Shown piece after piece: positions 34,235 to 42,522 of a stretch of 64,000 nt of DNA. The stretch spans positions 1 to 64,000 of the forward strand of contig DAOMNQ010000004.1 in assembly GCA_035443945.1 (NCBI GenBank). The letters run 5' to 3'. Positions within the stretch are counted from its first letter, which is position 1. The number at the start of each line of letters is the position of its first letter. Made by a program: the position numbers and the translations under genes. A model generated the notes under the pieces. The model was not told where the DNA came from, made no database searches, and saw only the letters and a program-made list of their open reading frames with translations. The stretch comes from CAADGN01 sp035443945 (GTDB taxonomy: Bacteria; Planctomycetota; Phycisphaerae; Phycisphaerales; UBA1924).

Positions 34235-34347
34235 GGCGCGCCGGGACAAGCCCGACACTTTTTGTGATTTCGTGAGTGAGCGACGAGGCCGGCTCTCGTT
34301 TCTCCCTTGGCGGGTTCCATGCGAGCTCAGCCACAAGGAGAACGACC

Positions 34348-34887
34348 GTGAGGACGAACATCCGTGAGGCCTCGCTGGCGACTTCCGCGTGCATCGCCAT
34401 GGCGTGTGCGGCGCACGCGCAACCGACGCTCTCAACCGAGCACGACGGCAATGACAAGTTCCCCGTCATAACCTGGACCGTCGTTGTCCCCGTGGACGAT
34501 CCGATCTCGAGCCTTCACATCAAGGGGCCGTACGCTGCGGAGATCATCAAGACCGTGGAGCCGAAGGGCTGGAAGTGGACGGGCAAGAACACGCCCGGCG
34601 ACAGCGGGCAGTACGAGTGGCAGAGCGACAGCAACGTGTCGGGAACCTTCACTTTCTCGATCCAGATGGGGGCGCACAGCCCCCTCGCGGACAAGTCGAC
34701 GTTCGTGCAATACGACGTGCTGGACACGGACGACGAGGGCGAGACCTGGCGGTACTACTACGACTTCACCAAGCCCGCGGTCCCCGACAAGGGCAACTGG
34801 GCGTTCGTGCCCGTGCCGACTCCCGGATCGCTCACGCTCCTGGGCACGGCCGGGCTGGTGGCGGCGCGGCGCCGACGCGGACGGTGA
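34348..34887 (+). CDS. Small exported protein with PEP-CTERM-like C-terminal anchor
   Basis: 179 residues from GTG 34348, with AAGGAG 8 nt upstream. Signal peptide (LATSACIAMACAAHAQ). The middle is beta-rich (TWTVVVPVDDPISSLHIKG, GTFTFSIQMGAHSP, WRYYYDF), and the end is FVPVPTPGSLTLLGTAGLVAARRRRGR-like: Pro-rich turn, helix, Arg cluster. No function can be assigned. It lies between the GH172 gene and the sugar ABC permease genes and might be a surface-anchored binding or sensing protein for the same substrate, or an unrelated passenger. Confidence 0.8.
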   Translation: MRTNIREASLATSACIAMACAAHAQPTLSTEHDGNDKFPVITWTVVVPVDDPISSLHIKGPYAAEIIKTVEPKGWKWTGKNTPGDSGQYEWQSDSNVSGTFTFSIQMGAHSPLADKSTFVQYDVLDTDDEGETWRYYYDFTKPAVPDKGNWAFVPVPTPGSLTLLGTAGLVAARRRRGR

Positions 34888-34962
34888 CACGGACCTGCCG
34901 CCCGGCTCAAGGGCCGGGGTCTGCCGACACGCAGGCCCCGGCCGACCCGTATGCTGTGCGCG

Positions 34963-35835
34963 ATGCATCGTGGACAGACGCTTCCCGCCTACGGCTTCAT
35001 TGCCTTCCCGTTGGCCGCGCTGTTCCTGTTCACGCTGGCGCCGACCATCGCCGGGCTTGGGCTGAGCCTGTTCGCCTGGGACGGCGGGGGCGTGCCGCGG
35101 TTCGTCGGATTGAGCAACTTCGCGGACCTGTGGGCGGACGCGAAGTTCCGCCCCGCGATCCGGAACACGCTGCTCTTCGTCGCGTTGAGCGTGCCGCCGA
35201 CCGTCGTCATCGGCTTCCTGCTCGCCATCGCCGTGCATGCGCGCTGGTTCGTCGGCAGGACGGCGGCGCGCACGGCGTTCTTCCTGCCCACGATCCTCTC
35301 TATCGTCGCGATCGGCTTCGTCTGGCGGTGGCTGCTCGACTCCGAGGCCGGGCTGGTGAACTGGGCCTTGCGCGGCTTCGGCGTGGAGCGGCCGCCGGAC
35401 TGGCTGAACGACGGCTGGTGGCCGATGGCGTCGATCGTGCTGGTCTCGGTCTGGCGCGGCGTCGGCTTCTGCATGGTGCTTTATCTCGCCTCGCTGGGGT
35501 CCATCAGCCGGTCGCTCTACGAGGCCGCCGAGGTGGACGGCGCGAGCGGTTGGGCGGTCGTTCGTCACGTGACCTGGCCGCAGGTCGCGCCGACGACTGC
35601 GTTCCTGCTCATCACGGGCGTCATCGGCGCGTTGCAGGTCTTTGACATCGTGTTCGTCATGACCGGCCAGGTCGAGAGCGACCGCACCAACGTGCTGAAC
35701 CTGTACGTCTACCGCCAGTTCAGTTACGGGCAACTCGGCTACGCCTCCGCCATCGGCGTCGTCATCTTCACCATCACCCTCCTGGCGACGCTCGCGCAAC
35801 TCGCGTGGTACGGCGTGCGAAAGAGGGGGGTGTAG
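34963..35835 (+). CDS. ABC sugar transporter permease, MalF/UgpA type
   Basis: 290 residues, six membrane helices. The cytoplasmic EAA loop is EAAEVDGASGWAVVRHVTWP, which docks to the ATPase. It starts near IAFPLAALFLFTLAPTIAG. ATG 34963 is preferred over ATG 34951 because TATGCT at 34950-34955 ends 7 nt before it. The stop is one base before the GTG of the second permease. It imports an oligosaccharide or glycoside, probably the substrate of the neighbouring GH172 and GH2 enzymes. No ATP-binding subunit is encoded here; a shared MsmK/UgpC-type ATPase elsewhere is likely. Confidence 0.92.
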   Translation: MHRGQTLPAYGFIAFPLAALFLFTLAPTIAGLGLSLFAWDGGGVPRFVGLSNFADLWADAKFRPAIRNTLLFVALSVPPTVVIGFLLAIAVHARWFVGRTAARTAFFLPTILSIVAIGFVWRWLLDSEAGLVNWALRGFGVERPPDWLNDGWWPMASIVLVSVWRGVGFCMVLYLASLGSISRSLYEAAEVDGASGWAVVRHVTWPQVAPTTAFLLITGVIGALQVFDIVFVMTGQVESDRTNVLNLYVYRQFSYGQLGYASAIGVVIFTITLLATLAQLAWYGVRKRGV

Positions 35836-35836
35836 C

Positions 35837-36691
35837 GTGGGCGCGATCGGACGCCACCGCAGGCCGCCGCTGGCGATCGTGCTGCTCGTGCACGCGTTGG
35901 TCTACGCGGGGGTGGCCATGATGGCGCTCCCGCTCCTCTGGATGGTCCTCACGTCGCTCAAGACCGAGGCCGAGGCCGGGACTTCGCCGACGTTCGCCAC
36001 CCTGCTGCCCGATGCGCCGCAGTGGGCGAACTACGCCCGCGCCTTCGAGTCCGCGCGCCTCGAGCGGTACTACCTGAACTCGACGCTCGCCGCGGTGCTG
36101 ACGACCGTGCTCGCCGTCGCCCACAACGCCCTGGCCGGGTACGCCTTTGCGAAACTCCGGTTCCGGGGCCGCCGCGTGCTGCTCGGCCTCGCGCTGGCGA
36201 CCATGATGGCGCCCGTGCAGGTCTACTTCATCTTCATGTACCTGCTCTGCACCTGGCTGGGGTACGTGGACAGCGTGCAGGCTCTGGTGGTCCCTTTCCT
36301 CGCGTCCGGCTTCGGCATCTTCTACATGCGCCAGGCAACGCTCGCCGTCCCCGACTCCCTGCTCGAAGCCGGCCGGCTCGACGGCATGTCCGAGTTCGAT
36401 CTCTTCTGGCACGTCGTGCGCCCCACAGTCTGGCCCGCCATGAGCGCCCTGGGCATCTTCACCTTCGTCTTCAGTTGGAACAACTTCTTCTGGCCGCTGA
36501 TCGTCGTCGACTCGGAACGCGCGAAGACCCTCCCCCTCGCCCTTGCCGACCTCTCCGCCGGGCTGTACGTAGACTCATGGCCGGTGCAGATGGCGGCGGC
36601 GACAATCATGGTCGTGCCGATGGTGGTCGTCTATCTCGTGCTGCAGCGGGCCTTTGTGCGTGGCGTCGCCTTGACCGGCATGAAGGAATAG
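35837..36691 (+). CDS. ABC sugar transporter permease, MalG/UgpE type
   Basis: 284 residues, six helices, with the EAA loop LLEAGRLDGMSEFDLFWHVVRP. N-terminal VHALVYAGVAMMALPLLWMVLTSLK is typical of MalG-type permeases (PLLWML.TSLK). GTG start 1 nt after the stop of the partner permease. Pairs with the MalF-type subunit and the binding protein at 36709. Confidence 0.93.
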   Translation: MGAIGRHRRPPLAIVLLVHALVYAGVAMMALPLLWMVLTSLKTEAEAGTSPTFATLLPDAPQWANYARAFESARLERYYLNSTLAAVLTTVLAVAHNALAGYAFAKLRFRGRRVLLGLALATMMAPVQVYFIFMYLLCTWLGYVDSVQALVVPFLASGFGIFYMRQATLAVPDSLLEAGRLDGMSEFDLFWHVVRPTVWPAMSALGIFTFVFSWNNFFWPLIVVDSERAKTLPLALADLSAGLYVDSWPVQMAAATIMVVPMVVVYLVLQRAFVRGVALTGMKE

Positions 36692-36708
36692 TCACCGAGG
36701 AGGCGGGC

Positions 36709-38163
36709 GTGCGTTCATCGGCTGTCGTGCTCTTCGGCATCGCGGCGGGCACGGCGGCCGTCGTCGCCCCGGTCGCCCTGCTCACGCACGACGGCGGCGG
36801 GACGGCGCGCTCGCGCGAGATACTGTTCACCGTCTGGGGCATGCCCTTCGAGGACCGCCTGTTCGAGGACGGCTACGCACGCGGCTTCGAGGCCGAGGAG
36901 CCGGGCGTTCGCGTCGAATACCGTCGTTTTCCAGATGTGACCGCGAAGTACACGGCCTGGCACGCGCGCGGCATCGGCGCGGAGGTCATGCGAGTTCAGG
37001 TCACTGATTACCACCAGATGGTCGAACGCGGCATGTTGGAGCCGCTCGACGCCTACATCGACGATCCCGCGGACGGCATGAGCGAGGCCGCCATCGCCGC
37101 AATCCCACCCGAGATGCTCGACGCCCTCCGTGTCGGCGGCAGCCTGTACGCCCTGCCGCAGGACATGGCCCAGATCGGCCTCTACTACAACCGCGCCATC
37201 TTCGACGCATGGAACGCAGCCAACCCCGGCGATCCCGTGGAGTACCCGCGCGAGGGATGGACCTGGGACGACCTGCGAGACACCGCCCGCAAACTCGCGC
37301 GGCGCGACGGCGGGCGCGTCGAGGTCTACGGCTTCGACATGTTCATCTGGCAGTGGCCCTTCATGAACTTCTTCGCGCAGGCGGGCGGCACGCTCTGGAG
37401 CGACGACGGGCTGACCACACTGATCGACTCACCGGCCGGCGTGGAGGCGATCGCGCTCTTTCGGGGCATGGTGTTCGAGGACGGTTCGTTCATGCCCGCG
37501 TTCGGCGAGCAGCAGGCGACCGGGCCGCACTCGCGCTTCGCCGAGGGGCGCACCGCTATGTTCCTGGACGGCTCATGGATGGCGCCGAGTTTCCAGTTGC
37601 GCAACCCCTCGCTGGACTTCGCGGTCGCGCCCGTGCCGCGCGGCCGCGTCGAGGCGGTGTGCGCCGGGGCGTGCCTGTGGGGCATCTCCGTCCACGCCAA
37701 GCACAAGCGCGACGCCTGGCGGATGATCCGGTGGCTGGTGGATGAGCCGCAGGCGCTGCGGTACTGGGACACGCTCCGCGTCGCGCCGCCTGCGAACCTC
37801 GCCGTTGTCAACTCGGATGCGTTCAGGCGAACCTCCGGCATCGCCTCCGATCGCGAGCCGGGGCGTTACCTCGTGCCGCCGATGCGCGAGGATGAGTTTG
37901 CCCGCTACGCCGAGTGGCTGCGCTACGGCATGACGCCGCGGGGCGAATCCGGAGATGCGCCGGCCTTCATCCCGGTGTCGCTCTACCAGCGGGCGCTGGA
38001 GAACGAGATCACCGCGCTTCTGCACGACATTCTGCGGCACCCGACGCAGCCCTCGGCGGAGGACGCGCTGGCACGCGCCGCCAAGTCCGTGCATGACGTC
38101 ATCGACCGCGACAGGGCGGCCAAGGGACTGCCACGGGTCGATCGAGGATCGAAAGCGGACTGA
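36709..38163 (+). CDS. ABC sugar-binding protein, family 1
   Basis: 484 residues. An N-terminal helix (SSAVVLFGIAAGTAAVVAPVALL) without a lipobox Cys suggests a membrane-tethered or cleaved protein. A two-lobe binding protein follows: EILFTVWGMPFEDRLF, GVRVEYRRFPDVTAKYTAW, then GGSLYALPQDMAQIGLYYNRAIFD, GRTAMFLDGSWMAPSF and PVPRG. It captures sugar for the two permeases. GTG 36709 follows GAGGAGG with good spacing. It is larger than many such proteins (about 420) because of a C-terminal helical extension. Confidence 0.9.
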   Translation: MRSSAVVLFGIAAGTAAVVAPVALLTHDGGGTARSREILFTVWGMPFEDRLFEDGYARGFEAEEPGVRVEYRRFPDVTAKYTAWHARGIGAEVMRVQVTDYHQMVERGMLEPLDAYIDDPADGMSEAAIAAIPPEMLDALRVGGSLYALPQDMAQIGLYYNRAIFDAWNAANPGDPVEYPREGWTWDDLRDTARKLARRDGGRVEVYGFDMFIWQWPFMNFFAQAGGTLWSDDGLTTLIDSPAGVEAIALFRGMVFEDGSFMPAFGEQQATGPHSRFAEGRTAMFLDGSWMAPSFQLRNPSLDFAVAPVPRGRVEAVCAGACLWGISVHAKHKRDAWRMIRWLVDEPQALRYWDTLRVAPPANLAVVNSDAFRRTSGIASDREPGRYLVPPMREDEFARYAEWLRYGMTPRGESGDAPAFIPVSLYQRALENEITALLHDILRHPTQPSAEDALARAAKSVHDVIDRDRAAKGLPRVDRGSKAD

Positions 38164-38198
38164 GAGAATCCGAGCGAGCGGCGCACGAAGCCGCTCCC

Positions 38199-41012
38199 TT
38201 ACGGTTGCGTCTGGTTGGGCGTGTTCGCCCATGCCGAGACCGTGCCGGCCTCGATCGACCCGCGCACCGACGCCGGCGCGCCGTCGGCAGCAAGCCATGC
38301 GATCGTCCGATGAAGCAGGTACATCCCCGCCGGGCCGGCGTGGTCGAGCGTGGACACCACCAAGAGGCCTGCCCCAACTCTCGCGGCGAGGACCTGGTCG
38401 AACGGCTCCGGCCCGCCACGATCGTGCGTGAACACCAGACGGACGATCGGCTCGACACTCTCGTCCAGGCCAAGGCGCGCCGTCGGCACGGCGCGGCAGA
38501 CCCGGCGATTCAGGTCGTGGAGCAAACAGTCCGAGATCCACTCGCCGTCGCCCGGCGCGAGGAGTCCGCCCGGCCGACTATCGATGACGAGCGGGATCTG
38601 GCCGTAGAGATTGACCGGCTCGTTCGGCGGCGAGCCGGCGGCCTTCGAGACGAGCAAGAGCACACGCCCGCCGGACTCCATCGCGCGAACGACCTCCGGC
38701 GTGAGCCGATGTGCGACCAGCACGCTCCACCCACCCGAGCCGACCCGAGCCGGCGCGACAGGCTCGGCATCGGGCAAGAGGGCCGCCGTGTCCGGCAGCG
38801 CGGGCCGCCACGACCGGCACGGGAGCGCCCACCCGCTGCTGTACGCCCGCTCCTCGAACGCCGGCTCTCGCTCGGCATCGGTGAACGGCAGCCCGTGGAG
38901 CCGGGCCACGCCGCGCGGCAATGGCGGCGACTCCGGAATCACCCACAGATCCCATCCGTTCGACTCCATGCCCTCGGACTCGGCGCGGATCGAGAGCCGC
39001 GTCGGCTTGTCGACCGTCGGCACAGGCACATCGACCGACGCGAACGCCACCTCGGCCCGTGCGACCCGCATCCGCACCGTGGAGACCGCCTGCTCTTCAT
39101 GATCCTCGTCGAGGGAGGTGATCCGGAGGTCCGAATCCAGATCGCGGTCGGAGAAGTTGCTGATGCCCGCCTCGAGCCGCAGCGTCGCGCCGGAAGTCAC
39201 CCCCGTCATCCGGTCGGGCGTGCGCAGCAGCAGCGCGGCGTCCTCGAGCCAGGGTCGCGTCTGTCCCGGCGCGAACCGCCAGCGTCCGAGGTCGTCCTCG
39301 AAACCGCACTGGCAGACCGGCACGTCGCGCAGGTGGTTCATCACCCAGCCCGCGTGCGACGGATCCTCGCGGAAGACCTCCGACTGCCACTTGCGGAGCA
39401 GCAGATTGAAGCGGTCGCCGGTGCGCCGCAGCACGGCGGCCGCGTCGATGCCGAACCGCTGGCTCGTGCGCCGCTCGAACTCGGCGAAGCGGTCGAGTTG
39501 TTTCGGCAACCACCATGGGCGTGACGCCCCGACCTCCGCCAGCAGCCCCGCCGTATCCGGCCACGACGTGCCGATGATCGTCTCGCCCATCACAAACGGC
39601 CTCGGCTGCATCTGGCCGAGCGCGGCGCGCAGGTCGTCGAAGTACGCGCCCCAGCGGCCGGGATTGTCGTAGGTGTGCTCGTCGTGCAGGTCGGTCAGCG
39701 ATCCGTCGCTCCAGTTGAGGAATCCGGTTTGTACCTGGAGCAACCGCCCGGGCAGTTCGGCGCGGGCCGTCTCCCACCACCACGCCGCAAGAGCGGGATG
39801 AAACCGCTCGTGCTCGCAGGTCGCGCTCACGATCACGACCGACGGGTGGCGCCGGTCCCGCCGCATGAAGGCCGCGAGCAGCCGGCGGTACTCCGGGAGC
39901 AGCCGCTCGTGCATGTCGGCCTTCCAGACCGGGTGGATCTGCCAGAGCATCATCCCCGTCTCGTCCGCGATGTCGTAGAACAAGCGCGGGGCGTACCACA
40001 TGCACATGCACACGGCGTTGAAGCCCATCTCGCGCAGCCGCGCGAAACGCTCGCGCACCTCGTCGGGATCCGGTGCGGGCGTGAGGTGCTTCGGCTCATG
40101 CCCCCAGTCGAGCACGCCGCGGATCAGCAGCGGGTGGCCGTTGAGGAGAACTCGCGTATTGCCCGGTCCGCCCGTCTCGATTTCGCGAAAGGCGAACCGA
40201 ACGCGGTCAAGGTCCGGCGGGCCGGGTGTCCGTCCCCGAACAAGCGCGACGGCCTCGCCGAGTTGGGGATCGGCGGGCGACCATCGAACAACGCGAGCCA
40301 CGCGCACGCTCGCCTCAACCGTCTCCTGCTCCGGGTCGAACCGGACCTCCCTCTCGATGGCCTCGCCCGTGCCCGGCGCACGTACCCGGAACACCACCCG
40401 TCCCCTATCGTGCCCCGGTTCGAGATCGACACGCAGCCGGACCTCACCGGACGCCGGATCCGCGAACACCGCCAGCCCGTCCGGCCGGATCGCGGGCGGC
40501 CCTGTCTGCCGGACCGACACGCCACCCCAGATGCCCCCGTGCTGGAGGCTGATGACGTCGTGGAAGCCCTTGGTGATGTGGCCGATCCACGGCTGCTCCC
40601 CGACCCGCTCTGGCCGACTGCCGACCACTTGATCCACGCGGCAGACGATCTCGACCCGCTCGCTCCCCCCGAGGGCATCGGTGATGTCGAACTGGAAGGG
40701 CAGATAGTCCCCCGAGTGCGAGCCGACCTCGACGCCGTTCAGCCAGACGCGGCAGTCCGTGGCGACGGCCTCGAACCGCAGCCGCACGCGCCGACCGGGC
40801 GCGAGCCATCGCGCCGGCAGTCGCGCACGTCGGCGGTACCACGCGACGCCGGTCGTGGCCTCACCGAGCGCGACCTGCCAGGGTTCGTCCGTTCTGGTCG
40901 AGACCCAGCCCTCGCGCGGCGGCACTTCCCACCATCGCTCCCGTAGGCCGGCATCGTCGGGGTCGTGACGAACGGACCATCGGCGCAACAGGTCGAGAGA
41001 GTCGGCGGGCAT
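38199..41012 (-). CDS. Glycoside hydrolase family 2 enzyme, cytoplasmic
   Basis: 937 residues. Order: N-terminal sugar-binding jelly roll (VRLRFEAVATDCRVWLNGVEVGSHSGDYLPFQFDIT), immunoglobulin-like middle domain, TIM barrel from about 285 (LLNGHPLLIRGVLDWGHE, REMGFNAVCMCMW), and C-terminal beta domains with a class-I amidotransferase-like end. The acid/base Glu sits in HPSVVIVSATCEHERF, where the usual Asn before it is Cys. A nucleophile candidate is the Glu in PFVMGETIIGTSW. No signal peptide. TACAGT 7 nt upstream of ATG suggests a leaderless or readthrough start. It follows the BtpA-like gene by 30 nt and converges with the sugar ABC operon. Confidence 0.88.
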   Translation of the reverse strand: MPADSLDLLRRWSVRHDPDDAGLRERWWEVPPREGWVSTRTDEPWQVALGEATTGVAWYRRRARLPARWLAPGRRVRLRFEAVATDCRVWLNGVEVGSHSGDYLPFQFDITDALGGSERVEIVCRVDQVVGSRPERVGEQPWIGHITKGFHDVISLQHGGIWGGVSVRQTGPPAIRPDGLAVFADPASGEVRLRVDLEPGHDRGRVVFRVRAPGTGEAIEREVRFDPEQETVEASVRVARVVRWSPADPQLGEAVALVRGRTPGPPDLDRVRFAFREIETGGPGNTRVLLNGHPLLIRGVLDWGHEPKHLTPAPDPDEVRERFARLREMGFNAVCMCMWYAPRLFYDIADETGMMLWQIHPVWKADMHERLLPEYRRLLAAFMRRDRRHPSVVIVSATCEHERFHPALAAWWWETARAELPGRLLQVQTGFLNWSDGSLTDLHDEHTYDNPGRWGAYFDDLRAALGQMQPRPFVMGETIIGTSWPDTAGLLAEVGASRPWWLPKQLDRFAEFERRTSQRFGIDAAAVLRRTGDRFNLLLRKWQSEVFREDPSHAGWVMNHLRDVPVCQCGFEDDLGRWRFAPGQTRPWLEDAALLLRTPDRMTGVTSGATLRLEAGISNFSDRDLDSDLRITSLDEDHEEQAVSTVRMRVARAEVAFASVDVPVPTVDKPTRLSIRAESEGMESNGWDLWVIPESPPLPRGVARLHGLPFTDAEREPAFEERAYSSGWALPCRSWRPALPDTAALLPDAEPVAPARVGSGGWSVLVAHRLTPEVVRAMESGGRVLLLVSKAAGSPPNEPVNLYGQIPLVIDSRPGGLLAPGDGEWISDCLLHDLNRRVCRAVPTARLGLDESVEPIVRLVFTHDRGGPEPFDQVLAARVGAGLLVVSTLDHAGPAGMYLLHRTIAWLAADGAPASVRGSIEAGTVSAWANTPNQTQP

Positions 41013-41042
41013 GGGGCGAACTGTAGCGTCGGGCGTCGCGGC

Positions 41043-41855
41043 CTACTCCGCGCGGGCACGGCGCGCCGCCTCGACCATCGCCCGGCACCGGTCCGCATCG
41101 GGCGGATTCGACCAGATGCCCTCGCGCTTGATCCACGAGCCGACGATCACGGCGCCCGCGTGCTGGTACAGCGCGGCGAGCGACTCGGGCGTCGCGCCGG
41201 ACCCCACCCACACCGGAAGCCGCGTCGCGCCCCTGGCCTCGGCAAGGTCGCCCGGCGCGACCGCCTCGCCCGTGAACCGACCCGTGACGACCAACCCATC
41301 CGCCCCGAAAAACTCCGTCGTGTGGCATGCCTCCGCCAGCGACACATCCGCCGTGATGGCGTGGGATGCGTGCTTCTTCTTCACGTCGCACATGACAGCG
41401 ATCGCCTCCGCGCCGATCGAACGCCTGTACCGAAGCAGCGGCCCTGCCGCCGCCTCCGGAAGCAGGCCCTCGTCTGCAACGTGCGCAAAGACGAAGTTCT
41501 CGCAGCGGATGAACCGCGCCCCCGCCGCGAGTGCGACCGCCAGCGCCTCGCGTTCGCCACCCGAGAGCACCTGCACGCCGAGCGGCAGGTCCGTGGCGTC
41601 CGCGACCTCGAGGGCGATGCGGGTCATCGCGGCCGTGACCTCCGGTCCATGCCGACCGTGCACGTACGGGCGGTCGTGCATGTTCTCGATGATGATGCCG
41701 TCGAACCCGGCCTCCGCGAGCAGACTTGCCTCGCCCGCCGCCTGCACCGCCAGCATCTCGACCGAAGTCTCGTTGAACGGCGTCCCCGGCAGCGCGCCGA
41801 CGTGGACCATCCCGATGAGCGCCTTCGGCCGCAGCGGCCACCAGCCGTTTGCCAT
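41043..41855 (-). CDS. BtpA/SgcQ family TIM-barrel protein
   Basis: 270 residues. IGMVHVGALPGTP at the first strand, FDGIIIENMHDRPY, LPLGVQVLSGGERE, ADGLVVTGRFTGEA, and the closing VWVGSGATPESLAALYQHAGAVIVGSWIK are diagnostic of the family. Cyanobacterial BtpA is needed for photosystem I stability, but SgcQ relatives sit in sugar operons and are of unknown activity. Here it leads the GH2 gene, so a sugar-phosphate role is more likely. GGAGGG precedes ATG. Confidence 0.88.
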   Translation of the reverse strand: MANGWWPLRPKALIGMVHVGALPGTPFNETSVEMLAVQAAGEASLLAEAGFDGIIIENMHDRPYVHGRHGPEVTAAMTRIALEVADATDLPLGVQVLSGGEREALAVALAAGARFIRCENFVFAHVADEGLLPEAAAGPLLRYRRSIGAEAIAVMCDVKKKHASHAITADVSLAEACHTTEFFGADGLVVTGRFTGEAVAPGDLAEARGATRLPVWVGSGATPESLAALYQHAGAVIVGSWIKREGIWSNPPDADRCRAMVEAARRARAE

Positions 41856-41929
41856 CCCCGGTCCCTCCGATGGACGCCCCGCGAGCGTGCGGGAAGTCTA
41901 TGCAGCCCTTCGCGTGTTACACTCCCTCC

Positions 41930-42508
41930 ATGACGCCCGCCGAGGCCCGCGCCCTGCTGCATGAGTGGACGCAGTCCCCTTCGCTCCGCACCCACATGGA
42001 GTGCGTCGCAGCGTGCATGGCCGCGTACGCCCGCCTGCTCGACCCCCGCGACGAGGAACGATGGACCGTCACGGGCCTGCTGCACGACTTCGACTACGAA
42101 CGCCACCCGACGAAGGAGGAGCATCCGTTCGTCGGCGTGCGACACCTCGAATCGCTCGGCGTCGATGGGGAGGTCCGCGACGCGATCCTCGGGCATGCCG
42201 AGTACTCGGGCGTGCCGAGGCGGACCCCCATGGCTCGTGCCCTCTTTGCCGTTGACGAACTGGCAGGATTCCTCGTGGCGTGCGCGAAGGTGAGGCCGGA
42301 CGGCTTCGCCAGCCTGGAGCCCAGGAGCGTCCGCAAGAAACTGAAGGACAGAGCCTTCGCCGCCGCCGTCAACCGCGACGACGTCCGCATCGGCTTCGAG
42401 GAGCTCAGCCCTCTTCTGCCCGAGGGATTCGACGAATCAACCCACTATCAGACGTGCATCGAGGCGATCCGGACACGCGTGCCGGAGTTCTCCGCCTCGA
42501 CCGCGTAA
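41930..42508 (+). CDS. HD-domain phosphohydrolase-like protein
   Basis: 192 residues. HD motif in VTGLLHDFDYERHP, with a preceding HMECVA and a later HAEYSGVPR, as in small HD hydrolases annotated as HDIG or phosphohydrolases of unknown substrate. TACACT at 41918-41923 ends 6 nt before ATG, so a leaderless transcript is likely. It is followed by the M61 peptidase gene after 14 nt. The two are probably co-transcribed but unrelated in known function. Confidence 0.8.
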   Translation: MTPAEARALLHEWTQSPSLRTHMECVAACMAAYARLLDPRDEERWTVTGLLHDFDYERHPTKEEHPFVGVRHLESLGVDGEVRDAILGHAEYSGVPRRTPMARALFAVDELAGFLVACAKVRPDGFASLEPRSVRKKLKDRAFAAAVNRDDVRIGFEELSPLLPEGFDESTHYQTCIEAIRTRVPEFSASTA

Positions 42509-42522
42509 CCCGGAGGAACGTG

